DNA of 64,000 nucleotides from Acorus gramineus (GCA_030737835.1 JAUJYN010000012.1:11580729-11644728), one strand, 5' to 3'; counted from the stretch's first letter, positions 36,039 through 49,600 are shown. Numbers and translations are program-made. The notes: generated by a model from the sequence alone, not told the origin.

Positions 36039-38087
36039 CTACATCATTTCAGTGATGCAAGGAATTCTCAAAAGGAGACGTGACCATTTTTTTCCCATAT
36101 GGAAAAGGTGAATTGGTGACATAACAAAAGTGGTTAAAGTTTTTTTTATTACCCCTCATTTTCCATATTTTCCCTCAATGTGGAAAAAATGGCCATACTT
36201 ATATGTGTGTGTGTATATATATATATTATAATTAAAAGAAACATAGGAAACCAAGCTTATCTAAAATGCTTCAAAATCTTGGGTTCCAAAAGAGCCATAT
36301 CAAAATCCAGTTTGCCCACCACCAGAGGATTTCACTTTTAGAATCCCACAAAAAATTTAATTTAATTAAATACACCCTGATTAGACTCCGTGTCAAAATT
36401 TTGCATCCGATCCGCACCAGAGTTACGTGATGATGTCTGAAAGGGACCGCACAACAATTTCACGTGGAAATTTAACTCCCCAGTTATTATTAATAAAAAT
36501 TGAATCTTAGGCTTAAATTTGATCAATACTATCAGTATCAAATAATACGATTTATGAATCAAAATGTACAGTTAATTAATGAGTCCTATGTCAATTTTTT
36601 CTATTAAATATTGATGGTGCTGATCAAATCCAGGTTTGACTGAATCCAATATGAGAGTGTGAAACTAGTATCCAATAATTATTGTGTTGTTCAATTCATA
36701 TATAGATTGTATAGTTCAATTTATAGGCTGTGCATTTTGATATTGATGGTACTAATTAAACCCAGATCTAACTGTATCCAGACCTGAAAGAATCACAACA
36801 ATAGAAAAAAAAATGTATTGAATTATACATTTATGTTGTTGGGAAAGGGCACGACACACCCAAAGAAAAAAAAAAGGTTTATACATTTTTCACGTATAAT
36901 GATAATTATGTAATTCATTATTTTTGTGTGTATGTAATGTGGTCGTGTATAAGACTATATATGTTTTTTATGAGATATATTTTTTTTGTATAAAAAAGAA
37001 TCTAGGGTTTAAGTGGGAGGGTGAGAATCGGAACCCATCATATTGATTTTGTAACCCAAAAAATAAGAAAAAGAAAAGTCTCTTCCCCTCCATGGATGTT
37101 AAGCAATATTTCGTTGAATCACATGAATCTTTATTTTGTGTGATTGTACTTTTGCTTTTGTCTGTTATACCTAAATTTGTTGTGAAATTATTTTTCTACA
37201 TCAATTCCAATAGCAATATAATAATAATACATGTGTTATGTATGTTGTAAGAAAACAAAGTAGTCATTCCATGTCATGTATGTGTAAATGTTATAATATC
37301 ATCAATTTTCTTATGTATAAATGTGAATGAAAATAAAAATAAAAATCTTTATTCTCTTGAAATCATAGACTTATTATATTTACCCCCTTGTCAAACCGGA
37401 CCTAGCTTGACATTTTGATCTATAAGTACGACCTTCCAACCAAAAATATCATGCCTTGATCATTGAATAAAAAAAAGTTGTTAGTTGTTACTATTTATCC
37501 TCTGTTTGGACTGTCATCCCCTTTTCAAATCTATAATTCTATCCAAACATAAGCTTTTACCTCATATATGGGGTGTGATATTGGGTTATTCATTTTTTAT
37601 AACTATACTAGGATAGATAACAATTCAGACTGAATAAACAATTTTTTGTTTGATTGCATTTTCTATTATTCTCATTGGAAAACGTAAAAATGATTTTTTT
37701 GTTGTTTGGTTCATCTTGGATAAAGTAATGATAAACAGTTGATAAGGGATGAATAAGAGTTTATGATTTTTTAAATGACAATTATACCCCTGGGAATAGT
37801 GTGAGAAATGTATGATTGATTTGATAGATGTGACAGTTTTTGAAATCTGTGTGAGACTGTTAGGTGAGATAAATTTTGTAAAATGACAGAGAAGGGTATT
37901 TTTATCCATTGGCATAGATAAGGTCTGATAAATAATTTCAACATTTCCTTAGAATAGTTATCAGGCCTTATCCTAGCTTATCCAGACATAACTATCGGGA
38001 TTTATTATGTCAAAACAAACAATTTTTTTTTACTATTCTCCTGTATTCTTTTTATTCTGGACTTATTTCTCACGCCATGGGGGGGGG
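36039..38087. other. AT-rich intergenic sequence, no gene seen
   Basis: Short TA and GT runs near 36205-36230. The segment 37500-38030 has CTGTTTGGACTGTCAT and GATAA-rich words resembling a degraded MITE, but I could not pair its ends. Confidence 0.45.
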
Positions 38088-38480
38088 GTTAAAGTTTCTT
38101 TCTGTGTTTTCATAGGTTTCAAAGGCCTAAAAACAAATAAGATAAACTAAAAAAAAAAAAAAATCAACACCAATGTTTCAAATCCCACCAATTCTTCCCT
38201 TCTTCATCATGTCTCTTTCATTTCACACCACCACCACCAGATTAAAGGCACTATTTGTTTGATAACAAATACATACACTACTAATAATATCTCTTCCACA
38301 ACATTGATGCATTCAATGACATAACTTTGTTGAAACAATTTCTTGTACGATTAAAGCCGTCGATAGAGATTCAAACAGACAAAGAGGCGCCGTAGATTTG
38401 TAAACGTTATATATACTTTTTAATAAAGTATCTCTATCTTTTCATTTTAACTTATTCACTTGACACCATCGAATTTCTTC
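38088..38480. repeat. Unclassified local repeat, copy 1 of 4
   Basis: Starts TTAAAGTTTCTTTCTG and includes CCAATGTTTCAAATCCCACC, CATGTCTCTTTCATTTCACA, CACCACCACCAGATTA, CAAATACATACACTA and ACAGACAAAGAGGCGCCG. Related copies lie at 41219-41400, 41600-42010 and 42630-42910. No ORF or pairable termini. Confidence 0.7.
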
Positions 38481-38642
38481 ACATTTAATCGTGTATGAGT
38501 TGAATAATTAATAAATCAATCTAGTTTGATCAGGGTTGGTTTCACTTAAAAACTGAATTAATGTTGGAATAGATTTAAATTTAAATCCATAATTATTTTA
38601 ATCAATGTTAATTTAAACCACTCTTTATGTATTAAATTTTTT

Positions 38643-39180
38643 GGAAACAATCCATGCAACCCCTTGAAATCTGATTGAAATCCTTATAACCCCCTTATTT
38701 TTCTTAAAATTGATATAACCTCCTGAAAACATCTAGTATATCTAAATAACCCCCATGAATAAATTTTTTGTTAATAGATGATGAATATTTTGCACATATT
38801 TCGTTTAGTTAATCCTGACTGAAAACACGATATACTAAAAAACCAATACAATGAATTAAAAAAATAAAAAATCATATGAAAATGATAATTTTACTCTCTC
38901 TGCATATATTATAAAAATTTATTAAGAGAACTAAAATTATCATTTATAGAAGATATTTCATATTTTTAACACATTATAGGTTTTTTTTGTATACTATGTT
39001 TTCTACTAGGGTTAATCAAACATAATATTTACAAAATATTCATCATCTATAAATGCAAATTTTTTTCAGGGGTTTTTTTGGATTTACAAAGTGTTTTAAG
39101 GGGGTTATATGGATTTTAAGAAAATCCAGGGGGTTATATGGATTTCAATCAACTTACACGGGGTTATATGGATTTTTCCC
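38643..39180. mobile_element. MULE-type foldback MITE, copy 4, perfect 9-bp TSD and empty site
   Basis: Left end GGAAACAATCCATGCAACCC and right end, read inward, GGGAAAAATCCATATAACCC. Flanked by AAATTTTTT on both sides (38634-38642 and 39181-39189). 538 bp, arms complementary over most of the length, several internal ATATAACCC-type repeats. Segment A at 33203-33212 shows the unoccupied target. Confidence 0.92.
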
Positions 39181-39228
39181 AAATTTTTTACAATTGTCCA
39201 TTATACCACTAATATCCATAACAAGAAC

Positions 39229-39667
39229 TAGGCATGTCAATGGGTCGCGGGTCGACCCGGACCCGACCCGATCCTATGGATCCATTGGACCCGATTGACC
39301 CAACTCAAATATTATATAATTTTTTTAATTTATGATCCAACCTAACACTCATGATTCAACCAAACATTTATAACTAAATATTAAATAATCATTTAAAATT
39401 TTAAACATTTGAAATATTTTTATAACTTTTTGACTTCACGTAAAAACATAATAATCCAAATCGTATTCTAAATATTCTCTCATAAAACATTTAATAATAA
39501 AATAGTGAAGAACTATTTATAATACATTATACTCTATTAAAAAAAAATGAAGCCATTATAGGCCCTTAAAATGTTTCTGAACTTCTCTTTGTCAGGCTTG
39601 AACTTGTTAATGGGTTGACCAGACCCGACCCGAGACCCGATATAGACCCGACCCATTGACAGGCCTA
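39229..39667. mobile_element. hAT-like non-autonomous element, perfect 8-bp TSD and empty site
   Basis: Left end TAGGCATGTCAATGGGTCGC and right end, read inward, TAGGCCTGTCAATGGGTCGG. Flanked by ACAAGAAC at 39221-39228 and 39668-39675. Multiple GACCCG words near both ends, AT-rich interior, no transposase. Segment A carries the single target at 33243-33250. Confidence 0.9.
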
Positions 39668-39730
39668 ACAAGAACCCACTAATCTACACCATCGATCCTA
39701 ATTGTCCATTACACCTTAACATCCACACCC

Positions 39731-41212
39731 TTAGGCCTGGTTTGGCATGGGGATAAGAGGTTGGAATAAAGAAAAAATTGGGTTAAATTACTTGTTATCC
39801 CATATGGCATAAAAAAGGGGATAAAGTATGGACAATTGTCCGTATTTTAAGAGAAAAAGTGAGAAGGTTTTGTTCTAAGTAAAATGTGGAATAGACTTTA
39901 ACCCATTTTTTAATCTCCTTTTGTAAAACATGAGCAACATTTATAACCGCCCTTAAAAAAAAAACAAAAACTAAAAACTTTATAAAACCAAAACCAAATA
40001 TATGAATGCTCTTTTAATAGAAATAGTAAACTTAATATTTTTAATTTTTTTAAACTATCCTATATTTTACATCGTGTAATTCAAATGCAAAGTTAAGGAT
40101 AAAAACAGAAAAAATAGAGATAACAAAATGATTACCAAATGTAAGTATAGATTAATGATCTTTTTATTCTCATAAATTACACTAATTTATTTTAAATATT
40201 TATTTATTAAACTAGGTGTTATGGAATTTATGTTTCCTGTGCAAAGGCTGTTTGATTCTTATTTTCTCCTACTATTTTACATCATGTGCCGGCATCTTGT
40301 CTCCCCACGTGTTTTATGTGCTTGTTGGTTGTTATCTGTTATATATTATATATATTTTGGGAAACTTCCCGTCTTCTTTCTGTTGTTGTTCTTAAATTTT
40401 GTTGTGTTATTTTCTTCTCTCTATGGAGTAGCAATTAGAATTTCTTTCAATGGATTTCACGTGATTTTAATCAATTCTTAAAATTAAAATTATTCTATAT
40501 TATTTTATTTAAAAATATGTAGACATACTGTCAAATTAATTGTCATTATTTTTAATAAATTATCTGTCAAATCAACTATCATTATTTTTTCACCTTTTAT
40601 AAATCTTTATCCACACTTTATTCACATTTTATCAAAACAACAAAAATTTTATCATTATGTTTTTCAATGAGAATAATTCAAAATACAACCAAATACAAAA
40701 TCACTTTATTTTTATTTATATTCACTTATACCGGAATAATTATATGCCCAAGAATAAATTCTATTATGTATTCGCCTCCGTTTGGGACGGGAATAAATCC
40801 CCGAAAAACCTCGGATAAAGGGGAATAAGGGATAAAGGGTGTTTGAAAACATAGTATAACTAGGGATAAAGTATGCCAGAAGAAACTGATATAAAGTGAT
40901 ATATGGATTCCAACTAACCCCTGTAATTAAAGTTGTCCTAGGTTATTCCACCCAAAGAATATGTGGATCCACTGTCAAATTAATTGTTATCACCTCTTAT
41001 AAATTAACTGTTAAATCAACTATCATTATTTTTTCACCTTTTATAAATCTTTAAATATACTTTATTCATATTTTATCCAAACAACAAAATATTTATTCTT
41101 ATGTTTACCAACGAAAATAATTCAAAACACAATCAAACATAAAATTATTTTATCTTTACTTATGCTAAAATAAATGTATACTAAAAAATAAGTCCTATTC
41201 ACGTTCCAAACG
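39731..41212. mobile_element. Composite TTA-flanked element containing a CHMP1-downstream fragment
   Basis: Homology to segment A stops just before CCCTTAGGCCTGGTTTGGCA, suggesting an insertion edge at about 39731. A possible right end is CCAAACGAAGAC at about 41204-41213 followed by TTA. A second TIR-like start, CCTCCGTTTGGGACGGGAAT, is at about 40778, so 40777-41213 may itself be a separate nested MITE. The interior 40217-40447 matches the duplicated unit at 30158-30585. Boundaries are tentative. Confidence 0.4.
40217..40447. repeat. Third, dispersed copy of the CHMP1-downstream repeat unit
   Basis: Shares TTTCCTGTGC, GTTTTATGTGCTTGTTGGTT, TATATATTATATATATT, GGGAAACTTCC, CTTCTTTCTG and TTATTTTCTTCTCTCTA with 30158-30585, in the same orientation. 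It carries a small extra segment near 40270-40290. Confidence 0.8.
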
Positions 41213-41218
41213 AAGACT

Positions 41219-42910
41219 TAAAGTTTCTTTGCTTGTTTTCATCAGTTTCAAAGGCCTAGAGGCAAATAAGATAGACTAAAAAAAAAAAAAAAATCAAAAT
41301 CAAAACCCATGTTTCAAATCCCACCAACTCTTCCATTCTTCATCATGTCTCTTTCATTTCACACCACCACTAGATTGATGGCACTATTTGTGTGCGTGTG
41401 TTTTTTTTAGATATAGCAGTATTTGTTTCATAACAAATGCATTATTATAGTTATCAAAAACATTTGATAACAAATACACTGCTGTTTTTTTTTTTTTTTT
41501 TGTAAATAACAAATGTTTGATAACAAATACACTAAGATTGCAAAAGTAGATTCGTGTAAACGTAAAAGCTATATAATTACAGCATCAAACGCACCCAAAA
41601 TCAAAATCAAATCAAAACCAATGTTTCAAATCCCGCCATTTCTTCCCTTCTTCATCACGTCTCTTTCATTTCACACCATCACCACCACCACCACCACCAG
41701 ATTGATGGCACTATTTATTGTTTCTATTTTTTGTGGGTATCGCACTATTTGTTTGTTATTAACAAATATATACACTACTATATATACTAATATCTCTTCC
41801 ACACCATTGACACCTTCACTGATATAACTTGTCGAAACAATATCTTGTACGACTATAGTCGTCGATAGATAGAGACCCTAACAGACAAAGAGGCGCCGGA
41901 GACTTGCAAACGTTTAAGATTGAATAACTCTATATACATACTTTTTTAATAAAGTTATCTCTATCACGTTTAAGATCTTTTCATTTTAACTTATTCACTT
42001 TAAGATCTTTTCGTTTTAACTTTTCACATTTAATCAACTTTGATTCTGTTATTTTTGCAATGCCAAAATCAATAGATATTTCTCCATTTCTCCAGTTATA
42101 TATATGAAGTGGTCCTGACTCCCTTCCCCTTTTTTCTATTATTTATAATTGATATAATTATAGATAATGCTAGCTTGACACAACCCCAAATGCAATGTCA
42201 AAGACAATGCACACATGTTTTAATTTTTTAAAAATAGTAAACATTGTTTAGTGATTTATATATAAATTTTGATAAAAAAAATGTTTATTGCTACATTTTA
42301 AATTGAATGGATTATATTTTAACAATTATAAAAAAATTAATGATGTATATATCTCGATCAGTTAAGAAGGTTTATTTCGCTGAATGCCTAACGAGTTATA
42401 TGAGATTGCATTTAGAACTATAAAAAAAACTCCATGTAACAATGTATATCTTATAATTATTTTTCACATTTTATCCTCTTGTGAAACTATAAATAGCTTC
42501 CTCCAAATTTCTTCTCACTACAAAAATCTCATGAATTGATTGATAAATGAATAGACTGTTAGGGTATCCTCAGATACCCTCATTAGACTTCCAAATATAA
42601 AAAGCCAAATTTATTTGATGGACTAAATCCAATGATCAAAGCCAAATTTTCAAATCCCTTCCATTCTTCCATTCTTCATAATGTCTCTATCATTTCACAC
42701 CACCACACCATTGATAGCATTAGTTGATAACAAATACAATACTAATGTCTCCCTCAACAATAACTGTATTCATCGACGTAAGTCATCAAACATAATTATT
42801 GCACAACGTTTTCTTATGCACGATTACAGTTGATAGAGACTCTGATCCACAAAGAGACGTTTGGGACTTCGTTTTCTATATCTTTCTATTTTAAATTATA
42901 TTCATTTGAC
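41219..42910. repeat. Unclassified local repeat, copies 2-4
   Basis: Copy 2 is 41219-41400, copy 3 about 41600-42010 and copy 4 about 42630-42910 (most diverged). They share TTTCAAATCCC, TCTTCATCA, CTCTTTCATTTCACACCA and, in copies 3 and 4, the segment from AATAT(or G)TCTC to ACAAAGAGGCG(or AC)G. Direct orientation throughout. They lie just upstream of the STP13-type gene; no function inferred. Confidence 0.65.
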
Positions 42911-43127
42911 ACATTGAATGTTCATTTTGATTCTGTGGTTTCTTGAACCAAATGTCTTCACTCAAACCCTACCAAATAATGGATACCAAAAACAAAAACA
43001 GCAGATATTTCTCCAGTGGTCCCTTCCTCATCTTGGACCACCATTCCTGACCATCAGATCAATATTGGACGTTCGTTAGACAGCGACACCTCACATGGTC
43101 CGCACCAACCCCCGTCAACCGCAACTC

Positions 43128-43622
43128 GCACGTGCCACCTCATCTCCTTCAAAAACCCGGGGGAAAAATACACTTGTACACGCACGTGCGAGAATATTTT
43201 GCACTTCTGTCAGAGACACGTATAGTTAGAAGAAGAAAAAATGATCGGAGTCAACAACCCACTCTGATCTCAACACGTGTCCCCACCGTCGTGGTAATTG
43301 ACGTAAATACCCCTACATTAATGCGATTAATTACGACAAAAACGGGGGTAGTTCGATCATTTCCACGTTATCGAAGAGCCGTTCATTGACTGGTGAGCCG
43401 TCCTCGGATGCCAACGGTTCAGATGCTTCCACGTGGAGAATCGCGATGGGCCCCACCTCTGACACTCTCTCTCTCGCTCGTCTCTCTCGCTTTGGCTATT
43501 TAAAGTCGACGAGATGCTCTTCTGACAGAAGAAACTCTCTCTCTCTCTCTCTCTCACTCACGAACCTCCGTTTCTGTTCGTTTTGGTTTCTTCTGCACGA
43601 ATTCCGAGACGAGTGAGGAAAG
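43128..43622 (+). promoter_or_regulatory. STP13-type gene promoter and 5' leader
   Basis: Four perfect CACGTG cores lie at 43129, 43183, 43274 and 43430 (first base), the last within CCACGTGG. W-box-like TTGAC words are at about 43298 and 43386. A TATTTAAA box at 43497-43504 precedes a (CT)n tract (about 43535-43555) in the presumed leader, with the ATG at 43623. G-boxes fit the abscisic-acid and stress induction reported for STP13; W-boxes fit WRKY-driven defence induction. Functional use is inferred. Confidence 0.65.
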
Positions 43623-46600
43623 ATGCCGGGGGGAGGGTTCTCGGTGGCCGCGTCGCGGTCGGGGGAGGAGTTCGAGGCGAAGATCACGCCGATCGTGATC
43701 ATATCGTGCGTCATGGCGTCGACGGGGGGGCTCATGTTCGGATACGACGTCGGAGTCTCTGGTGAGATGATCGGCTTTTGATGCGTTTCGATTTGTTGTT
43801 GTTTTTTTTTTTCGTTTAGGGTTTCGTTTTCGTGCGATTGAAGATCTGAATCGATGTGAAATCCGTTTTTTGGAGGTTTTGTTTTTTGATTTTTGAAATC
43901 CGATTTTAAAATGTGTTTTCGGAGACGATCGAAGTTTTTAATTTCGCGTTTGCTTTGCTGAGACGGTGAGACGGTGAGGTGAGATCTGCATGATTCCCAC
44001 CTTTTTGTCTCCCTTGTAAAATTTACGAAAATGCCCTCGCTATTTTTGTTTTAAAGTTTTACAAGGTTAATATAATTTAATCTTATATATTTGGGAATCC
44101 AAAATTATATGTTCTTTTTGTTACATATTATTTAAATTTAATTACATAAATTTTAAAAATAAAATTGAACTTGTATTCATAAAAATGTGAAACTATATAA
44201 TAATGATTTTGATTTTTTATCTTTTAATTGACGAAAATGCCCTCGCCATTTACGTCTAAAGTTTTTAAAAGTTTTTACTATGCTATATATTTGGAAATCC
44301 AAAATCATATATTCTTTTTGTTACGTATTATTTAAATTTAATTATATAACTTTAAAATTTAAATAGACTTGTATTTATAAAAATGAAAAACTATAAAATC
44401 ATGAATTTAATTTTTTTTTTTAATGTTTGAATATCTCTTTATCTCCAATCATTCTATAGATTATCCGCTATGAAATTCAAATTATCCGATCCAATAATAC
44501 AGGCGCATAAAAGTTACATTAAATAATCTGATTCTTTTACGCGAGAATTGATGAACACTGAAAAGTTTGTTTTTCTATTTTTTTGGTTAAAGTTTGTTAA
44601 AATTGGGCGAACGTTGTTTTCTAAACGGCTGTCCGGTTCAGCTTTTTCTAGTGAACGCGTTGTCATGGGTCCAACAGTGGTGGGGGACCAAAAGCGCCTG
44701 AACCTTTCCAAAATAAACAAAGTAACCACACACACACACACACACACACAAACACAAAAGAAGATTAAACCACGTGAATTCACCAACCTATTCTAAATTA
44801 ATGAAAAATCCAATAGACCCATGTTTCTTTAATTCTTGGCCAAACATGTTCAACTTTATCTTGATTTGGATGAGGGCGTTCTTTTGGGAAGAGATGTTTG
44901 TTAAATGTCAAATCAAATAAAACTTTTATACATGAAAAATGGTACACTCAATCCTAACAATGGTTTTGTATCCTTGTTTTTTAAAGATCACATGCATTTT
45001 ATGTGTGTTTTTTTTTTCTTTGTGTGATTTTTAAGCTAGGTGTATCAAAATTCTCCGGTACAGTTTTATTTCCAGTTCCTTTAAAGACTTAAAATTCAAT
45101 GAAAAAAATATTCTATAAATAGTAATTTATATATTTCAATAAATTAAATATAATTATTTCCATAAAAAATAATAAATATATACTTATTTCGTTAGATAAG
45201 TAAAGCATAAAAAGGATTCCAGATTCCATCCAAAAAATGCATGGACCAACACCTTAGTCCTATTGTTATAAAAAGAAATAATTTATTACTCTAGTTGTGG
45301 GGCCTTATCACTAACTGTGTTTGTATAAAAGTTGGCAGGAATCAGATCTTTGTAATACAGATGCCATTAAACAATACATTAATATCTCTAACATTTAAGA
45401 AAGCTAGTCTTAATTAATTCCTTTTTAAAGATATATACATAATAAAGAATAACTTTATAATTTGTTCATTTTCAAATAAAATTTATAAAATAGTCCTCGT
45501 TAATTTTTACAATTTCCCCAATATAATATTTTCATGTACACATTTTTTTTCTTCTTCTTTTTACAACCTTTGCGGTTACATGAACTAACAAAAAAAAAAA
45601 ACTAAACTGTGCTTCCACAGGTGGTGTGACATCCATGAATGATTTCCTGAAGAAATTCTTCCCGGTGGTGTACCGCAGGAAGACAGAGGGGGACACAAAC
45701 AACTACTGCAAGTATGACAACCAGGGCCTCCAACTCTTCACCTCCTCCCTATACCTCGCCGGCCTCACCTCCACCTTCTTCGCATCGTACACGACACGAA
45801 AGCTCGGCCGACGCCTCACCATGCTAATCGCCGGCATATTCTTCATCTTTGGCGTCATTCTCAACACCTCCGCCATGAACCTTGGCATGCTCGTGGCCGG
45901 TAGGATCCTCCTTGGATGCGGGGTTGGCTTCGCCAATCAGGTAACCCAAATTTTCTTTTAAATTATGTTGTCAATATCTTGAATTCCACCTATCTTAAGA
46001 ACAATAAATTTTCAGATCAGCACGTACCGATAAATCCAATTATTATGTTCATCAGCGACCACTCACAAGATTACAATAATTGATTTTAAGAGATAAGTAA
46101 ATTTTAACTCAATTACCATGACTAGGCAATGATATGCAATTTTTTTTTTAATAAAAACTTCCACGTATTTTATACAAAATAAAAAAATTAAGTGTTTTAT
46201 TTATTTAATATAACATTATTTAATAGAGTTTAGCAAGGTCCTTAATCAATTAAACTTTTGGACACCTGGCAAGGGAAAAGATCTTTGAGAGAGTTTTTTT
46301 TGTTGTTATAGGATTATCTTAATCATCGTTGATTATCTAATAAGCCAAAGTTTTTCCAAGTTAAAAAGATAATGAGGAGATCCGGTAGTTGACCCCTACA
46401 TGGAATTCGAGCAGAATCAACTGTCAGTTAGTGGAGAGTAACCATCAAATGTGGAAACCATTTTTACTTTGCTTTTCTTGTTTTCATTTGTTTTTTTATT
46501 TTAAATGGATCTCGTTTCAAACAAGGAATTGTCCACGTCATCCTGCTTTATAGATGGTTGTCTTTTCTTGACTTTGGGCTTCCAAGGGGAAAACCATACT

Positions 46601-49600
46601 CTTCTCTGGCTGCTCGTAAAGTTGCATCGAATCTGTAATAATCGTTTGGAAAATATCATAATGGAATAATACGATCTGAACATGTATAATATACTGTATG
46701 TACAGATTCAAAATTCTAAAGATTTAGTTAGACATGGGCTAATTCAATTTCATTGAATAATACTTATGGTGTTTGTCATATCCTAATCCCCTGTTTGGTG
46801 CCCAACCAGAAAGTTTATATGCATAAAATGCTATAACATTATATTAACAATTAGTGTGACACAAGATATTTCCTGTTTCATTATTTTCAAAGTTTATTTA
46901 AAAAAAAGTAGTTTTTTTTTTCATTCATGCTACACTAATTAAGTTTAAAAGGTGGATAATAGATGAATAAATGCTTTTAGGCTTTTAAATGACAAATCTA
47001 CTGCTATATAATTTGTTACTGTCACACTTTTTTTGTCATTATCATCCATCATAAATGTTTTTTTTTATTCATGTTCATCCACCAAACCTACATATTCTCG
47101 TAGCTTCTTTGTATACTATATTATAAAAAATGACTCTTGTCTAATCTTTAGATATTTCATCGGTATCTTTGAACATAATCTAAATATTATTCTACTCTAA
47201 AATCTAATTTTTGATATAAGATAAAAAAAAATTCAATTTACAAATTGATTTTTAACATAATTAATTGAAATAAAACTTCACATTATATTCATATTTTAAC
47301 ATTTTTGTATTAAAAAAATCAAAATATTAGTTAGATAAGAGAATTTTAAAATTTTGTACTAGAAAGTTTGTAGTATAAAAGATTGTTACAAAATTTAAAA
47401 TGATAGTAAGGTGAAGGAATTTATTTTAAACTGATAAGAAAGAGTATTTCAAGTGTGAAGATAATTATGGATGAATTATTTTAAGTCTCCCATGGCATTG
47501 TTATGAGAGCTTAAATTAATTCAGATCAAGGTTTATACTAGCTCAATTAAGTCCAGTTTATACTTGCCAACCAAACAACTTCTCTTTAACTGTTCCAACC
47601 TAATGGGGCTTGTTCCCCTGTTATGTCAAGAATTTTGTTTTATATGAAACAGTGAGAATACAACTACATTTACATAAGAAGCTAACTTGGAACTTGGAAG
47701 CACATTTTCATGACAGATCTAGTCATATGAACCGTCTTGTTTACATTTCAAATTCTTTTTTCCCCACTGGTTTCCAACAATTCAAAATACCTGTTTTTGT
47801 GATTTTTCATATAAACATATTGCATTCATAGGAAAGTCTCTGAATGCTTCGAGATTAAGAATGAAGTAAAAAAAATAGGAATACTCTTTGGTTGACTAGA
47901 ATAGGAATCAATATATATAATCCTGTCCGGATATATTGTGGTACAAGATCCGGAATAAGTAGAGAGATTTCATGATCTGCGCCCAGTCTCCCTCCCCAAA
48001 ATAACTATTCTCATGTTATCACTTATCCGTAGCCGAATAAGCATTCAAAGGAACTAGAATTCAGGGAGTTCAACCAAATGGAATAGTGTTATTGATTATT
48101 CACCTCCCAGACCAAATATGGTATAATGACACTAGCTAGAGTGCCTTCTTTTATTTTTATAAGATAAATAAGTAGCAGAGGATTCATGTCTCTATCAAGG
48201 TAGAATGTGAAAACAAGTTTGAACAACAGCCTTTTCACTTAAAGTTATATTTCTGATCTCATTGTTTATAAATAAAAGCTTTGTTTATAACTTCTTAAAA
48301 ACTTGTAATTGTACAAGATATTTGAAAACACAATTTGGGGCTAAGTTGATTTCTGCATAACTTGTTTTCATCCAAACCTCCCACATTTGACAATCTTCAA
48401 ATCAAACAATCTTTTTTTTCCAGGCTGTCCCTCTCTTTCTATCCGAGATAGCTCCGACCAGAATCCGTGGAGGCTTGAACATCCTCTTCCAGCTCAACGT
48501 CACAATCGGCATCCTCTTCGCCAACCTCGTCAACTACGGCACCAGCAAGTAAGTACACTCTTAAAACAATAACACTCCCCCAACATGATCCACATGTAGG
48601 GAATGAATCTTCTTCTTGAGCTTGTTTTAACTTGATTATATATAAGATGGTTCCATGTGTGATGAATGAATTCATTTCATATGTGCAGGATCCACCCGTG
48701 GGGTTGGAGGCTGTCGTTGGGGCTGGCGGCGATCCCGGCGGGGCTGCTGACAGTAGGGGCTCTAGTGGTGAAGGACACCCCCAACAGCCTCATTGAGAGG
48801 GGGAAGCTCGATGAGGGGAAGAAGGTGCTGAAGATGATTCGCGGAACAGAGAACGTGGAGCCCGAGTACAACGAGATCCTGGAGGCAAGCCGCATCGCCA
48901 AGGAGGTCAAGCACCCCTTCCGCAACCTCCTCAAGCGCCGCAACCGTCCCCAGCTCGTCATTGCCGTCCTCTTGCAGGTACTACATTCATTAATAATTCA
49001 TGCCACTGCTTCTAACCCCATTTGCAATTCCACCCATTTCCTTTAAAGTATTATATCTATTGCTATGAAAAATAAAATATATAGGTAGATGAACTAATAC
49101 ATACACTAAACTAATGAAGTATATATTGCACTATGATAACATATATTTCACTAGTAGAGGTATAGTTGATTGGAAGACCGTCTCTTGGCCTAATGTCCGT
49201 CTACAGTCTACACTCATGTGTAATGAGGCACTCATCCACACAAGTTTTATTTTTTAAACTAATGAATTTTTGGTCTAGCCTAACTTTTTATAGGGTCACA
49301 CGTCCATGTTTGAAAATAAAATATATAATATATTTGTTTTGCACGTAAAGATATAAAAATGGTTAGGGACAATCATTTTTAATAGGTTTTGACTTTTTTT
49401 CAAAAAATTAATTACATAACAAAGTATAAACTTTTGTAAAAAGAAAATATACACTTTCATATTTTAAAAGAACAAATCGAGCATATATTCAATTAGACAA
49501 ATTATATATTTTGTTAGTGACCACATGAACCATTGAGTGTATCAACAACCAAAATACATTGAGCTGTCCATGAGCACATACATTCTTTAGACTGAATCAA

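Larger units (their letters stand above)
38486..39727. repeat. Paralogous segment B (with two insertions)
   Basis: The counterpart of 33052-33302, interrupted by a MULE-type MITE (38643-39180) and an hAT-like element (39229-39667). With those removed the two segments align through to ACACCTTAACATCCAC. Confidence 0.8.

Noticed and set aside
43514-43525. ATG CTC TTC TGA mini-ORF upstream of STP13
   Set aside because: It lies only about 10 bp past the TATA-like box, probably before the transcription start.
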